Assembly (NCBI GenBank): GCA_964582375.1
Contig: CAZORL010000006.1
Span: forward strand, 1-64,000
Source: CAKSQF01 sp964582375
GTDB taxonomy: Bacteria > Bacillota > Clostridia > Oscillospirales > CAG-272
Length of the DNA stretch: 64,000 nt
Direction of reading: 5' to 3'
The position numbers were made by a program, and so were the translations under genes. A model generated the notes under the pieces. It had not been told where the DNA came from. It ran no database searches and was given only the letters and a program-made list of their open reading frames with translations. Position 1 is the first letter of the stretch; each line of letters begins with the position of its first letter. This document shows positions 1 to 9,656 of the stretch, piece after piece.

Positions 1-324
1 TGGATCCGCACGGCTGACACGCATGCCAAAAAGTGGAGCTGCTGCGGCACCGAGATCATGTCCGAGACAGCGCACGATTTTGACGAAAACGGCGACTGTA
101 TCTGCGGAACACGCGAGTTCATCTTCGGCGATGCAAACGGCGATGGCACGATCGATTGCCACGATGTTATACTTGTCAAAAAGTATATTGCCAACTATGA
201 CGCGGTGCTGGATATGTCAAGTGTCGAGGTCTACCCCGGTGCCGACATGAACAACGACGGCAAGATCAACTGTCACGATGTTATCATGATGAAAAAATAC
301 ATCGCGAATATGTCGAATCAGTAA
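1..324 (+). CDS. Dockerin-bearing protein, C-terminal part (5' end outside window)
   Basis: The frame is open from base 1, so the gene begins upstream; the first in-frame ATG at 58 is probably internal. The visible tail starts with a Cys/Trp-rich stretch (WSCCGTEI, then CICG), of the kind often repeated in clostridial surface proteins. It ends with two type I dockerin repeats, GDANGDGTIDCHDVILVKKY and GADMNNDGKINCHDVIMMKKY, each with the Asp/Asn pattern of an EF-hand-like calcium loop followed by an F-helix. Dockerins bind cohesins on scaffoldins or cell-surface anchors, so the full protein is probably a secreted enzyme or structural part of a surface complex. Its catalytic part cannot be seen. 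Confidence 0.85.
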   Translation, partial: WIRTADTHAKKWSCCGTEIMSETAHDFDENGDCICGTREFIFGDANGDGTIDCHDVILVKKYIANYDAVLDMSSVEVYPGADMNNDGKINCHDVIMMKKYIANMSNQ

Positions 325-330
325 CATAAC

Positions 331-367
331 AAAAAACCTCACGGATAAATTTCCGTGAGGTTTTTTT
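331..367 (+). terminator. Rho-independent terminator after the dockerin gene
   Basis: The arms AACCTCACGGA and TCCGTGAGGTT form an 11-bp stem around a 6-nt loop, followed by a run of seven T. It starts just after the TAA stop of the dockerin gene. Confidence 0.9.
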
Positions 368-397
368 GAGGTGACGCGATTTTTTTGTCAATTTCAC

Positions 398-426
398 TTG
401 ACAATTGATCATAAATGCGATATAAT
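398..426 (+). promoter_or_regulatory. Sigma-A-type promoter for the GH123-like gene
   Basis: A perfect -35 TTGACA (398-403) and -10 TATAAT (421-426) are separated by 17 bp. It reads into the glycosidase gene at 471, which has a ribosome site AAGAAAGGGG about 8 nt before its ATG. Confidence 0.85.
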
Positions 427-470
427 GGTCAAAAAAAGGGACGATCTGCCAACCAAAGAAAGGGGCTATC

Positions 471-3254
471 ATGAAAAATTTCCCAAAGACATTCACTCGC
501 GTTTTATCGACCGCACTTGCCGTGCTTATTTGCGGCGGCGCGATCACGCCAATGCTCGCCGTTGCCGCCGACGAAAAAAAGGAGGTCACCGTCAACGACA
601 GCGAGACGGGTACGGGCAACTTCCAATTTGATTTCCACGGTCAGTGGGTGCACGAAGGCGGCTATCCCGAGCGTTTTGAGGGTGGCGACGAGCACTGGAC
701 CACCACCAATCAGTTCGGCTCGAACTATCCGGGCGTGACATTTCGCTTTATCGGCGAGCGCGTGGCGATCTATGGGCATAAAGTCCCCGAGGGCGGCATG
801 GCAAGCGTCAGTGTTGACGGCGAGATTGTGGGCACTGTCGATTTCTACAATCGGTCGCGAATTGAGAAGGTTCTGCTTTTTGAGAGCGATAAGCTGACCG
901 AGGGCGAGCATTACGTCACGCTTCAGCTTGTGGCAGACAAAAATCCATCAGCAGGCAACACACACGAGGCGAGCATCGATTATGCGGTCGTCACGACATC
1001 GTCGGGCATTCCCGCAACCGGGGTTCGGGTCGATACCGAAAAGATCACGTTAGAGACAGGGATGAGCTATCAGGCGTCTTACACCATCCTCCCCGAGTAC
1101 GCAACCGAGTCTCCCGACATCACATATTCATCGTCCGACGAGTCGGTGGCAAGCGTTGACGAGGCAGGTGTCATCACCGCAAAGGGTGTTGGCGAGGCTG
1201 TGATCACTCTTGCCCCTGTTGACAAGTCGTTTTCGGGTACAATTACTGTCAAAGTTCGTGAGTCTGTCGGCGGCGATCTGATCTGCATCGAAGGCGATAC
1301 CAACGTCCACACAAAGCCCGAGGATTATTATGATCTCTTTGAGGATCTCAGCGGCAAAGAATCGACCAAACTCAGTGTGGTCGCATGGCTTGACGATGTG
1401 GCATCGGCGAAATTTGACATGTTCACGACAGGCAAGGCACTCAAAAATGTCAAGTTCACCGCAGGCGAGCTTGTCAATGACCACGGCGACAAGCTTTGCG
1501 GCGAGGTAAGCCTTTACTTTATCAAGACCGTCCTTGCCCACGACACGGGCAAATATGTCCCCGATGTTCTGTATTCCAAAGGACCTGTCGATCTCCCTGC
1601 ATCGTCGGTGTCGTCGGTCTGGGTGCAGATCAAGACGGCAAAGGATGCATTGCCCGGAGATTATACGGGCGAGATATCGATCACCGCCGACGGACTTGAC
1701 AAACCCGAAACATTGAAGCTTTCGGTAGAGGTTATCGGACTTGAGCGACCCGAGGGCGATGTTCCTTTCGAGGTCTGGCAGTACCCGTATTCTTCAAATC
1801 GCTACTATTCGGGCAAGACTACCGCCGAGTATTTCGGGGACGGTCTTGACGGTCTGTGGAACACACACCTTGATCCCGCATATGAGGCCGGACTGCGTTC
1901 ACAGCTTGAGCTTTACAAGGCGGCGGGCGGAAACAGCGTCACCGTCACCATCGTCGAGGATGCGTGGGGATCTCAAACACCCGATCCTTACCCCTCAATG
2001 ATCAAGTGGACGCAAAAGAAGGACGGCACATTTGAGTTCGATTACACGGATTTCGACTATTATGTGGAACTTTGCACATCCTGCGGCATTGACGGTCCTA
2101 TCATGGCGTTCTCCATCGGTGACTGGGTCAGCCGAATCACCTATTACAGTGAGCAACGTGACAAAGTCATGTCCGAAAATCTGACCCCGGGGTCGCTTCG
2201 TTATACGAAGGTCTGGATGGAATTTCTCACCGATCTTATGGCACATACCAAGGAAAAGGGCTGGTTTGACCGCATACATATGGCAATGGACGAGCGCGGT
2301 CCCGAAGTGGTCGAGGCGGTGCTCGATGTTGTCGAATCTGTCAAGGATGAGAACGGACAGTGCTTCAAGACTGCCCTTGCGGTGTATTCATTCGAGACCG
2401 AGTATCTGTTTGATCGCATCACCGATCTCTCGCTTGCCATCACATTGGATGCGGGTCATGTGGACGAAGTCGTCGCCCACCGTAAGAGCAAGGGGCTGAC
2501 CACCACCATCTACACCTGCGGTCCGCAAAACTCCGCTCTGTCCAACGCGCCGATCGAGAGCCTCTACACATTGTGGTACGCCGCTCAAAGGGGTGCTGAC
2601 GGCTTCCTTCGTTGGGCACTCGATGCCTTTAATGTCGATCCGCTGAACAGCAGTTACCACCGTATCTATGTCGCAGGCGATATCTATCTTATCTATCCCG
2701 ATCTCGCGGATGCCAAAGATCCCACCGCTCATTCATCTGCTCGCTTTGAAAAGCTTGCGGAGGGTGTGAGGGATGTTGCAAAACTTGATTGGGTGCTCGA
2801 AAATTACCCCGAGTATGAAAAGAGCCTTGGCAGCGCACTGAAAGCCATTGGCGGCGATATGGCAAAAACGATTGCAAATGCTCAGAAAAGGCTCAATTCG
2901 GTAGGTCGCGAGATAGCACTGACCGAGCTGATCAAATCCGCCGAGGCGTCCGAATTTGCCGATGATAAGAACCTGACCGCCGCCGTGATTGCCGCACAAG
3001 AAGTACTTGAGGGCAGACCCTCGTCAAAAGAGCTGACCGAGGCTGCATACAGCATTGCAAAAATTCTCAAGACCTTGAATGCCTCCCCTGACAAATATGA
3101 CCCCATCGAGGCACCCGATAACATCGGCGTCGATACAGACGAAAAGAAGGATTTCCCCACGACTGCCGTTATCATTGGTGCGGCTGCCGTAATAATTGCC
3201 GCCGCCGCGGTTGCTGTCGTTGTCGTACTTAAAAAGAAGAAAAAGGACAATTAA
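471..3254 (+). CDS. Membrane-anchored GH123-like glycosidase (DUF4091) with Big2 domain
   Basis: This 927-residue exported protein has a signal peptide at 1-33, a jelly-roll-like N-terminal region (about 40-180), a bacterial Ig-like Big2 domain (about 185-265) and a large domain resembling DUF4091/GH123. The segment HMAMDERG carries an adjacent Asp-Glu pair (D607, E608). In GH123 beta-N-acetylgalactosaminidases such a pair supports a substrate-assisted mechanism. The C-terminus has a hydrophobic helix (about 895-920) and KKKKKDN, which fits a single membrane anchor and stop-transfer signal. It has its own promoter and terminator and so stands alone. Sugar specificity is inferred from the family; other DUF4091 proteins have unknown substrates. 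Confidence 0.7.
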   Translation: MKNFPKTFTRVLSTALAVLICGGAITPMLAVAADEKKEVTVNDSETGTGNFQFDFHGQWVHEGGYPERFEGGDEHWTTTNQFGSNYPGVTFRFIGERVAIYGHKVPEGGMASVSVDGEIVGTVDFYNRSRIEKVLLFESDKLTEGEHYVTLQLVADKNPSAGNTHEASIDYAVVTTSSGIPATGVRVDTEKITLETGMSYQASYTILPEYATESPDITYSSSDESVASVDEAGVITAKGVGEAVITLAPVDKSFSGTITVKVRESVGGDLICIEGDTNVHTKPEDYYDLFEDLSGKESTKLSVVAWLDDVASAKFDMFTTGKALKNVKFTAGELVNDHGDKLCGEVSLYFIKTVLAHDTGKYVPDVLYSKGPVDLPASSVSSVWVQIKTAKDALPGDYTGEISITADGLDKPETLKLSVEVIGLERPEGDVPFEVWQYPYSSNRYYSGKTTAEYFGDGLDGLWNTHLDPAYEAGLRSQLELYKAAGGNSVTVTIVEDAWGSQTPDPYPSMIKWTQKKDGTFEFDYTDFDYYVELCTSCGIDGPIMAFSIGDWVSRITYYSEQRDKVMSENLTPGSLRYTKVWMEFLTDLMAHTKEKGWFDRIHMAMDERGPEVVEAVLDVVESVKDENGQCFKTALAVYSFETEYLFDRITDLSLAITLDAGHVDEVVAHRKSKGLTTTIYTCGPQNSALSNAPIESLYTLWYAAQRGADGFLRWALDAFNVDPLNSSYHRIYVAGDIYLIYPDLADAKDPTAHSSARFEKLAEGVRDVAKLDWVLENYPEYEKSLGSALKAIGGDMAKTIANAQKRLNSVGREIALTELIKSAEASEFADDKNLTAAVIAAQEVLEGRPSSKELTEAAYSIAKILKTLNASPDKYDPIEAPDNIGVDTDEKKDFPTTAVIIGAAAVIIAAAAVAVVVVLKKKKKDN

Positions 3255-3259
3255 TAACG

Positions 3260-3311
3260 AAAATGCTGTCTTAAGACCCCGATCATGGGATCTTGAGACA
3301 GCATTTTTTTC
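3260..3311 (+). terminator. Rho-independent terminator after the GH123-like gene
   Basis: A long imperfect stem, AAATGCTGTCTTAAGA paired with TCTTGAGACAGCATTT, is followed by a T run. The next ~180 bases up to the promoter at 3491 hold nothing I can recognise. Confidence 0.85.
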
Positions 3312-3490
3312 GTTCAGACCCGTAAACTCATTCCGGATGACACGGTAAACAACTCCGTTTCATTTGGACGTCTCCTTTTCATGAATATGCACAAAGTTTT
3401 TGTCAGCATTCCTCGTGTCGCAGACTTATGGCTTTGGTCGTCAAAGCATCACTTTTTCTTTGAAAAAATGAAAAATTTTGCGTCTGGGGC

Positions 3491-3519
3491 TTGCATTTTT
3501 TCCTTTTTTGTTGTATAAT
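3491..3519 (+). promoter_or_regulatory. Promoter of the biotin-dependent carboxyltransferase operon
   Basis: TTGCAT (3491-3496) and TATAAT (3514-3519) are 17 bp apart. The predicted transcript has a leader of about 110 nt before the first start codon. Confidence 0.8.
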
Positions 3520-3530
3520 AAGAGCATAAT

Positions 3531-3628
3531 GGGGGAAGATGTGAGTTCACATGAAAAATGCCCCCAAGCGGTGACTGCACTCTCGGTGGTTTTGCAGTCG
3601 GAAAAGACCGTAAACCGCCGAGAAGGAG
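3531..3628 (+). promoter_or_regulatory. Structured 5' leader of the carboxyltransferase operon, possible RNA switch
   Basis: Three nested pairings fill the leader. GGGGG (3531-3535) pairs with CCCCC (3561-3565) around a perfect small hairpin ATGTGA-GT-TCACAT (3539-3552). GACTGCA (3573-3579) pairs with TGCAGTC (3593-3599). CTCGGTGGTTT (3582-3592) pairs with AAACCGCCGAG (3612-3622), 11 bp with one G-U. The last two overlap in position: the 5' arm of one lies in the loop of the other, so they form a pseudoknot or exclude each other. The ribosome site GAAGGAG starts directly at the end of the last stem. I do not recognise it as a known riboswitch class. Confidence 0.5.
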
Positions 3629-3634
3629 TAATAT

Positions 3635-5023
3635 ATGGAGTTAAAAAAGAAAAGTCCGCTCGTCCGCACGGGCGGTGCGTACGATGATATTTCGGCGATC
3701 CTCGATGAGAATACCTTCTTCGAGATAGGCTCGTACGTCGGCGGAGAGTCGTATGCATCGGTCGTTTGCGGCTACGGTTCGATAGACGGTGCATTGACAT
3801 TCGTTTTTGCACAGGATCTGACCCGCGACAAGGGCGCACTCGGACAGGCTGAGGTCGAAAAGATCTGCTCGACCTATGACATGGCGATAAAGGGCGGAGC
3901 ACCGATCATCGGTATTTGGAAGAGCGCAGGTGCACGCATAAACGAGGGTGAGAGAGCGCTTTCGGCATACGGCAAGCTTCTTGCCAAGATCACGAAGGCA
4001 TCGGGCATCATCCCGCAGATCGCCGTTGTTGACGGAGTTTGCGGAGGTATGTCATCGGCGGCGGTGTCGATGTTCGATATCATCGTCGCATCAAAGGATG
4101 CAAGCTTCTATGTAAATCCCCCCTTCGTCCTCAAAAATCTCGGCATGAAGGACGCAGGCAAGATCGAAAGAGTCGCAAAGAGCGGACTTGTCGATATCGT
4201 TTGCGAGAGCGGAGCAGATGCTCTTGCCAAGGCTAAAGAGCTTGTCTCGAGCATTCCGCAGAATAATGCACAGGGACTTTTCTATGTCGGCGGCGTCGAG
4301 GATGACCCCTCTCGCCCCACTCCCGAGTTTGAGAATGCAAAGGATGCACACGCACTGCTTTCGTCGATCGCCGATTGCGGCAGATATACCGAGCTTAAAC
4401 CCGATTTCGCTCCCGAGATAGTTACCGCGCTTGCCACTGTCGGTTATGCCACGGTCGGTGTTGTTGCTACCGAGCACGGCAAGACCTTGACCCCTGCGGC
4501 ATCCCGCAAGGCGGCGACATTCATATCCTTTTGCGACAACTTTATGATCCCTGTCATCACTCTCGTGGATACCGACGGTATCGATCTTTCGGTTGATGCC
4601 GAAAATGCGGTTTACGCCCCCGAGCTGTCGCGTCTTGCGGCGGCATATGCCGGATCTACCAATACAAAGATAACCGCCATTGTCGGTAAGGCTTACGGCG
4701 CAGCTTATACATTGCTCGGTTCAAAGGCAGTCGGTGCGGATGTCGTGCTTGCACTTGAGGGTGCTGAGATCTCGGTCATGGAACCGGATGCGGCAGTACA
4801 ATTTTTGTACGGCGATAAGATCAAGACGCCCGCTGACAGAGAGGCGAGAAAGAATGAGTGGACAGAGATCCATGCATCGGCAATCGCGGCGGCATCCACC
4901 GGTGATATTGACGATGTTGTTGCTCCTGCCGAGCTTCGTGCTCGCGTGATCGCGGCACTCAACGCATTTTGGGCAAAGGCGTCGGGCACGCCTTACGCAA
5001 AGCATTCGAAACTTCCTTTTTAA
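3635..5023 (+). CDS. mmdA: Acyl-CoA carboxyltransferase (methylmalonyl-CoA decarboxylase alpha / transcarboxylase 12S type)
   Basis: This 462-residue protein belongs to the crotonase-fold biotin-dependent carboxyltransferase family (MmdA, PccB, AccD-like). The N-half holds the acyl-CoA site (GAPIIGIWKSAGARINEG, then the oxyanion-loop GVCGGMSSAAVSM). The C-half holds the carboxybiotin site (AYGAAYTLLGSKAVGADVVLA). It is slightly shorter than typical MmdA (about 510). It would move CO2 between methylmalonyl-CoA and the biotin on the carrier encoded two genes downstream. It opens a five-gene operon that also encodes a second carboxyltransferase and the Na+ pump, so its substrate may be methylmalonyl-CoA (propionate/succinate metabolism), though the CoA ester cannot be told from sequence. 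GAAGGAG lies 6 nt before the ATG. Confidence 0.8.
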   Translation: MELKKKSPLVRTGGAYDDISAILDENTFFEIGSYVGGESYASVVCGYGSIDGALTFVFAQDLTRDKGALGQAEVEKICSTYDMAIKGGAPIIGIWKSAGARINEGERALSAYGKLLAKITKASGIIPQIAVVDGVCGGMSSAAVSMFDIIVASKDASFYVNPPFVLKNLGMKDAGKIERVAKSGLVDIVCESGADALAKAKELVSSIPQNNAQGLFYVGGVEDDPSRPTPEFENAKDAHALLSSIADCGRYTELKPDFAPEIVTALATVGYATVGVVATEHGKTLTPAASRKAATFISFCDNFMIPVITLVDTDGIDLSVDAENAVYAPELSRLAAAYAGSTNTKITAIVGKAYGAAYTLLGSKAVGADVVLALEGAEISVMEPDAAVQFLYGDKIKTPADREARKNEWTEIHASAIAAASTGDIDDVVAPAELRARVIAALNAFWAKASGTPYAKHSKLPF

Positions 5024-5047
5024 CGATAGTTGGGAGGAGATCAGTTA

Positions 5048-5419
5048 ATGAACCTTTTTTATGTTTTGGCAGATGTAAGTAAGCCGATCGGCGAGCGCAC
5101 GGTCGAGGCTCTTCAGGACACACTTATCGGAATACTCGTTGTCTTTTTGGCACTCTCCGTGCTTTGGGCGATAATCGAGATCTTCCATGCGGTAGTCAGC
5201 AGAGCAACAGGCAAGTCGAAAATGCCCGACAGCACGCCGACAGAGCAGACATCAGCCCCGGCCACGGTGATTCCCGAGGCTCAGCCCGACGAGGACGATG
5301 CCGCGATCGTTGCGGCGATCACGGCGGCAATATCGCTCTCGATAGACGCACCCGTCGGATCTTTCCGCGTTGTTTCCTTCAAACGGAGCGGGAACAACGT
5401 CCATTGGAATAAAAATTAA
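5048..5419 (+). CDS. OadG-like small membrane subunit of the decarboxylase
   Basis: A 123-residue protein with one N-terminal membrane helix (about 23-45), a Pro/Thr-rich linker, an acidic segment and a conserved-looking C-terminal end. This is the layout of OadG/MmdD gamma/delta subunits, which hold the membrane pump and soluble carboxyltransferase together. I chose ATG 5048 because a strong GGGAGGAGA (5032-5040) sits 7 nt upstream; a TTG at 5030 lies before that ribosome site. It follows the carboxyltransferase by 24 nt. The C-terminal SFKRSGNNVHW resembles the tails of clostridial OadG-family proteins. Confidence 0.7.
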   Translation: MNLFYVLADVSKPIGERTVEALQDTLIGILVVFLALSVLWAIIEIFHAVVSRATGKSKMPDSTPTEQTSAPATVIPEAQPDEDDAAIVAAITAAISLSIDAPVGSFRVVSFKRSGNNVHWNKN

Positions 5420-5464
5420 CCTATAATAACAGCGAAAGCACGAAAGGATATAAAGGATATAACT

Positions 5465-5863
5465 ATGAGAAAATTCAATGTTACCGTAAATGGTGTCTCT
5501 TATGATGTCGAGATCGAAGAGGTTGCTCAGGGCTCTGCCGCACCCGCCGCACCCGCCGCACCTGCCGCACCTGTAGCCCCTGCTGCCCCTGCAGCACCTA
5601 AAGCTGTACCTGCAGTTCCGAAAGCTGCTCCGAAAGCAGCACCCGCAGGAGCTACCGAGGTAAAGGCTCCGATGCCCGGAACGATACTGAAGGTCAATGT
5701 TACCGCAGGACAGGCTGTAAAGAGAGGCGACATCGTCGCGATCCTTGAGGCAATGAAAATGGAAAATGAGATCTTTGCTCCGACCGACGGCACTGTCGCT
5801 ACCGTGAATGTAAGTAAGGGAGCGGCTGTTCAGACCGACGACCTTATCGTTTCGATAAAGTGA
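5465..5863 (+). CDS. mmdC: Biotin carboxyl carrier protein of the decarboxylase
   Basis: A 132-residue biotinyl carrier. After a short N-terminal segment comes an Ala/Pro linker (about 25-62), a flexible tether, then a biotinyl domain with the hallmark EAMKMEN; K98 is the predicted biotinylation site. It would shuttle the carboxyl group between the carboxyltransferases and the membrane beta subunit. It is the only biotin carrier in the operon, so both carboxyltransferases must share it. Confidence 0.9.
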   Translation: MRKFNVTVNGVSYDVEIEEVAQGSAAPAAPAAPAAPVAPAAPAAPKAVPAVPKAAPKAAPAGATEVKAPMPGTILKVNVTAGQAVKRGDIVAILEAMKMENEIFAPTDGTVATVNVSKGAAVQTDDLIVSIK

Positions 5864-5902
5864 TCTTGTATTATTCCAAAAAACGAAAGGAAGGCATAAA
5901 AT

Positions 5903-7108
<1,206 letters not shown>

Positions 7109-7156
7109 TGGCGTGACATGCAAAACATATTTATAACGAAAGAGAGATCATAATAT

Positions 7157-8557
7157 ATGGCAAAGGTGAAAATTTGCGAGAGCGTGCTTCGTGACGCTCA
7201 TCAGTCGCTGATCGCTACCCGTATGACCACCGAGGAGATGCTCCCCATCCTTGAGGAGATGGATAAGATCGGCTATCATTCGCTCGAGGCATGGGGCGGC
7301 GCAACATTCGACTCTTGTCTGCGTTTTCTGAACGAAGATCCTTGGGATCGTCTGCGCAAGATCCGCGACAAGGTCAAAAATACCAAGCTTCAAATGCTTT
7401 TCAGAGGACAGAACATCCTCGGATACCGCCACTACGCCGACGATGTTGTCGAATACTTCGTGCAGAAATCGATCGCAAACGGTATCGATATCATCAGAAT
7501 TTTCGATGCACTCAATGATCCGCGCAATCTGAAGACTGCGATCGCCGCAACAAATAAAGAGGGCGGTCACGTTCAGGCGGCAATTTCCTATACTACCGGT
7601 CCGTGCTACGATACCGAGTATTTCGTAAAATATACCAAACAGCTCGTTGAGATGGGCGTCGGCTCGATCTGCATAAAGGATATGGCAGGTCTTCTTAAGC
7701 CCTACGACGCTGAGGTGCTCGTCAAGGCACTAAAGACCGAGTTCCCCAATCTCCCGGTTGAGCTTCATACACACTATACCGCAGGACTTGCGTCAATGAC
7801 GCTTCTTAAGGCGGTCGAGGCAGGGTGTGATATCATCGATACCGCCATCTCGCCGCTTGCACTCGGCACATCACAGCCCGCAACCGAGCCGATGGTCGCC
7901 GCTCTTCAGGGAACACCTTATGATACGGGACTTGATCTTTCCGCACTCAAGAAGATCAGTGATTACTTCATGCCCCTTCGCGAGAAATATCTTGCTGACG
8001 GTCTGCTTGATCCCAAGGTGCTTAAGGTTGACGCATCGACTCTGCTTTATCAGGTTCCGGGCGGAATGCTCTCGAATCTTATATCTCAGCTCAAACAGGC
8101 AGGCAAGTCGGATAAGCTGACCGAGGTTCTTGAAGAGGTTCCGCGCGTTCGTGCCGATGCGGGATATCCTCCGCTTGTCACCCCCTCCTCGCAGATCGTC
8201 GGTACACAGGCTGTTTTCAATGTCTTGAATGGTGAACGCTACAAGATGACCACCAAAGAGTTCCGCGGACTTATCAGAGGTGAGTACGGTAAGACCCCGA
8301 TGCCGATCGATCCCGCATTCAAAAAGAAGATCATCGGTGACGAAAAGGAGATCACCTGCCGTCCCGCCGATCTGATCGCCCCCGAGCTTGATAAGATACG
8401 CGCCGATGCTGCCGATTATATCGAGCAGGACGAGGACGTTCTTTCCTACGCACTCTTTGAGCAGGTCGCAACCAAATTCTTCGAGAACCGCCGTGCCACA
8501 AAGATCGGTCTCGATCTCGAAAATTCGGACAGCGAGAAAAAGATCCATACCATTTGA
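7157..8557 (+). CDS. Oxaloacetate decarboxylase alpha / transcarboxylase 5S-type carboxyltransferase, no biotin domain
   Basis: The 466 residues cover the HMGL-like TIM barrel and the following helical PYC/OADA domain, but end before any biotinyl domain. The opening LRDAHQSLIATRM is the pyruvate carboxylase/OadA signature with the metal-ligand Asp. GIDIIRIFDALND and ELHTHYTAG (metal-binding His pair) are also present. It would exchange CO2 between oxaloacetate/pyruvate and the separate biotin carrier. Classical OadA (about 590 residues) carries its own biotin domain. Ending here matches the 5S subunit of propionibacterial transcarboxylase and the free-standing subunits of some clostridia. It ends the operon, followed by a terminator. 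Confidence 0.8.
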   Translation: MAKVKICESVLRDAHQSLIATRMTTEEMLPILEEMDKIGYHSLEAWGGATFDSCLRFLNEDPWDRLRKIRDKVKNTKLQMLFRGQNILGYRHYADDVVEYFVQKSIANGIDIIRIFDALNDPRNLKTAIAATNKEGGHVQAAISYTTGPCYDTEYFVKYTKQLVEMGVGSICIKDMAGLLKPYDAEVLVKALKTEFPNLPVELHTHYTAGLASMTLLKAVEAGCDIIDTAISPLALGTSQPATEPMVAALQGTPYDTGLDLSALKKISDYFMPLREKYLADGLLDPKVLKVDASTLLYQVPGGMLSNLISQLKQAGKSDKLTEVLEEVPRVRADAGYPPLVTPSSQIVGTQAVFNVLNGERYKMTTKEFRGLIRGEYGKTPMPIDPAFKKKIIGDEKEITCRPADLIAPELDKIRADAADYIEQDEDVLSYALFEQVATKFFENRRATKIGLDLENSDSEKKIHTI

Positions 8558-8566
8558 CAGTTTTTT

Positions 8567-8612
8567 CGGTCGAAAAGAGGACGTCATGTCATCTTTTCGA
8601 CCGATTTTGTTG
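8567..8612 (+). terminator. Terminator of the carboxyltransferase operon
   Basis: CGGTCGAAAAGA (8567-8578) pairs perfectly with TCTTTTCGACCG (8592-8603), followed by the T-rich ATTTTGTTGTTTTTT. Confidence 0.85.
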
Positions 8613-8630
8613 TTTTTTGGCAAAAAGCTA

Positions 8631-8659
8631 TTGCAATTCGGATGAAAATGTGATAGAAT
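8631..8659 (+). promoter_or_regulatory. Promoter for the PfkB-hydrolase-ruvX-VanX operon
   Basis: TTGCAA (8631-8636) and TAGAAT (8654-8659) are separated by 17 bp, 41 bp upstream of the first start codon. Confidence 0.7.
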
Positions 8660-8700
8660 AGTAGAGAGGATCAAATAAAGTCCCGAAAGGAATTATTAAC

Positions 8701-9633
8701 ATGAAGTCGAAATTGCTTGTTGTCGGAAACTGCTATATGGAGACCGTGCTGTGGGTCGATGCCATTCCGTCTGCCGAGCTGACAGTTTCAGAAAATAACA
8801 GCTTTACAAGCCGCCCCGGAGGACGTGGCGGATGTGCCGCTATTGCCGCGGCAAGAATGGGACTCGATGTTTCGATATGCGCATCTCTCGGTAAGGACGC
8901 AAACGGCTCGCGACTTATCGGATATTATAACGAAAACGGCGTGGATACCTCATTTGTTTCAACCGACCGCAGACCGACGGGCATCTCTACGCATATACAT
9001 GAGATCTCATTTGATACCGACCGCAAGATACTTTGCTCGGGGGCAAATGTCGCACTTCATGTCGATCATGTGTCGCGTGCGATGGAATCCGCCTTCGATG
9101 CCGTCTTTCTTTCCACCGATCTTTCCGCTGAGCTTCTCTGCGATGCCACCCATACGGCGCGCATCAATGGTCTGCCCGTTTTTCTCGATGCCGTCGGCGT
9201 AAAATCCTCTCTTCCGCTTGCAAAGCTTGAAAATCTCGAGCTTTTCATCACCGATGTCGCAGGCGTCAGATCGATCACGGGGATCACGATCAATAATGCC
9301 GATCGTTGCCTGACAGCCGCCATGGCACTTTCGGGCAGGGTGTTTGCAAAATATTATGTCATAAAGCTCGGCTCGCTCGGGACATTTATTTATGACGGAA
9401 AATATCAACAACATGCGATCCCTTGCTCGCTCGATGCAAAGTCGCAGGGCGCGCCGATCGATACCGAGGCAGCAGTCATCTCGGCGGCATATCTTGCCAC
9501 GGGGAATATCAAAAGCTCTTGCGCCCTTGCCGCCGTCATGGCGAAAATGTCAAAGGAAGACCCGAAGATCAAGATCCCGACCATCGCGCAGGCATTCGAT
9601 TATTGCAAGTTTAACAATATTCGCTTCAGATAA
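8701..9633 (+). CDS. PfkB/ribokinase-family protein with altered catalytic motif
   Basis: The 310 residues have a ribokinase fold: the N-terminal GNCYMETVLWVD strand, the glycine-rich sugar-site motif SRPGGRGGCAAIAAARMG (about 37-54) and the typical ANVAL and ITDVAGV strands. In the C-terminal signature the usual DTxGAGD, with the anion hole and catalytic base, is replaced by SQGAPIDTEAA. The Asp is one position off and the second Gly is lost. This may change or remove kinase activity. It leads a four-gene operon, so it could be a sugar or nucleoside kinase or a catalytically altered relative. No substrate can be named. Confidence 0.7.
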   Translation: MKSKLLVVGNCYMETVLWVDAIPSAELTVSENNSFTSRPGGRGGCAAIAAARMGLDVSICASLGKDANGSRLIGYYNENGVDTSFVSTDRRPTGISTHIHEISFDTDRKILCSGANVALHVDHVSRAMESAFDAVFLSTDLSAELLCDATHTARINGLPVFLDAVGVKSSLPLAKLENLELFITDVAGVRSITGITINNADRCLTAAMALSGRVFAKYYVIKLGSLGTFIYDGKYQQHAIPCSLDAKSQGAPIDTEAAVISAAYLATGNIKSSCALAAVMAKMSKEDPKIKIPTIAQAFDYCKFNNIRFR

Positions 9634-9656
9634 ATCATAAAAAGGATGATGCCTTT

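Noticed and set aside
3539..3552. ATGTGAGTTCACAT as a CRP/FNR-like operator
   Set aside because: The half-sites are separated by 2 bp instead of 6, and the sequence lies downstream of the promoter inside a larger hairpin, so an RNA role is more likely.
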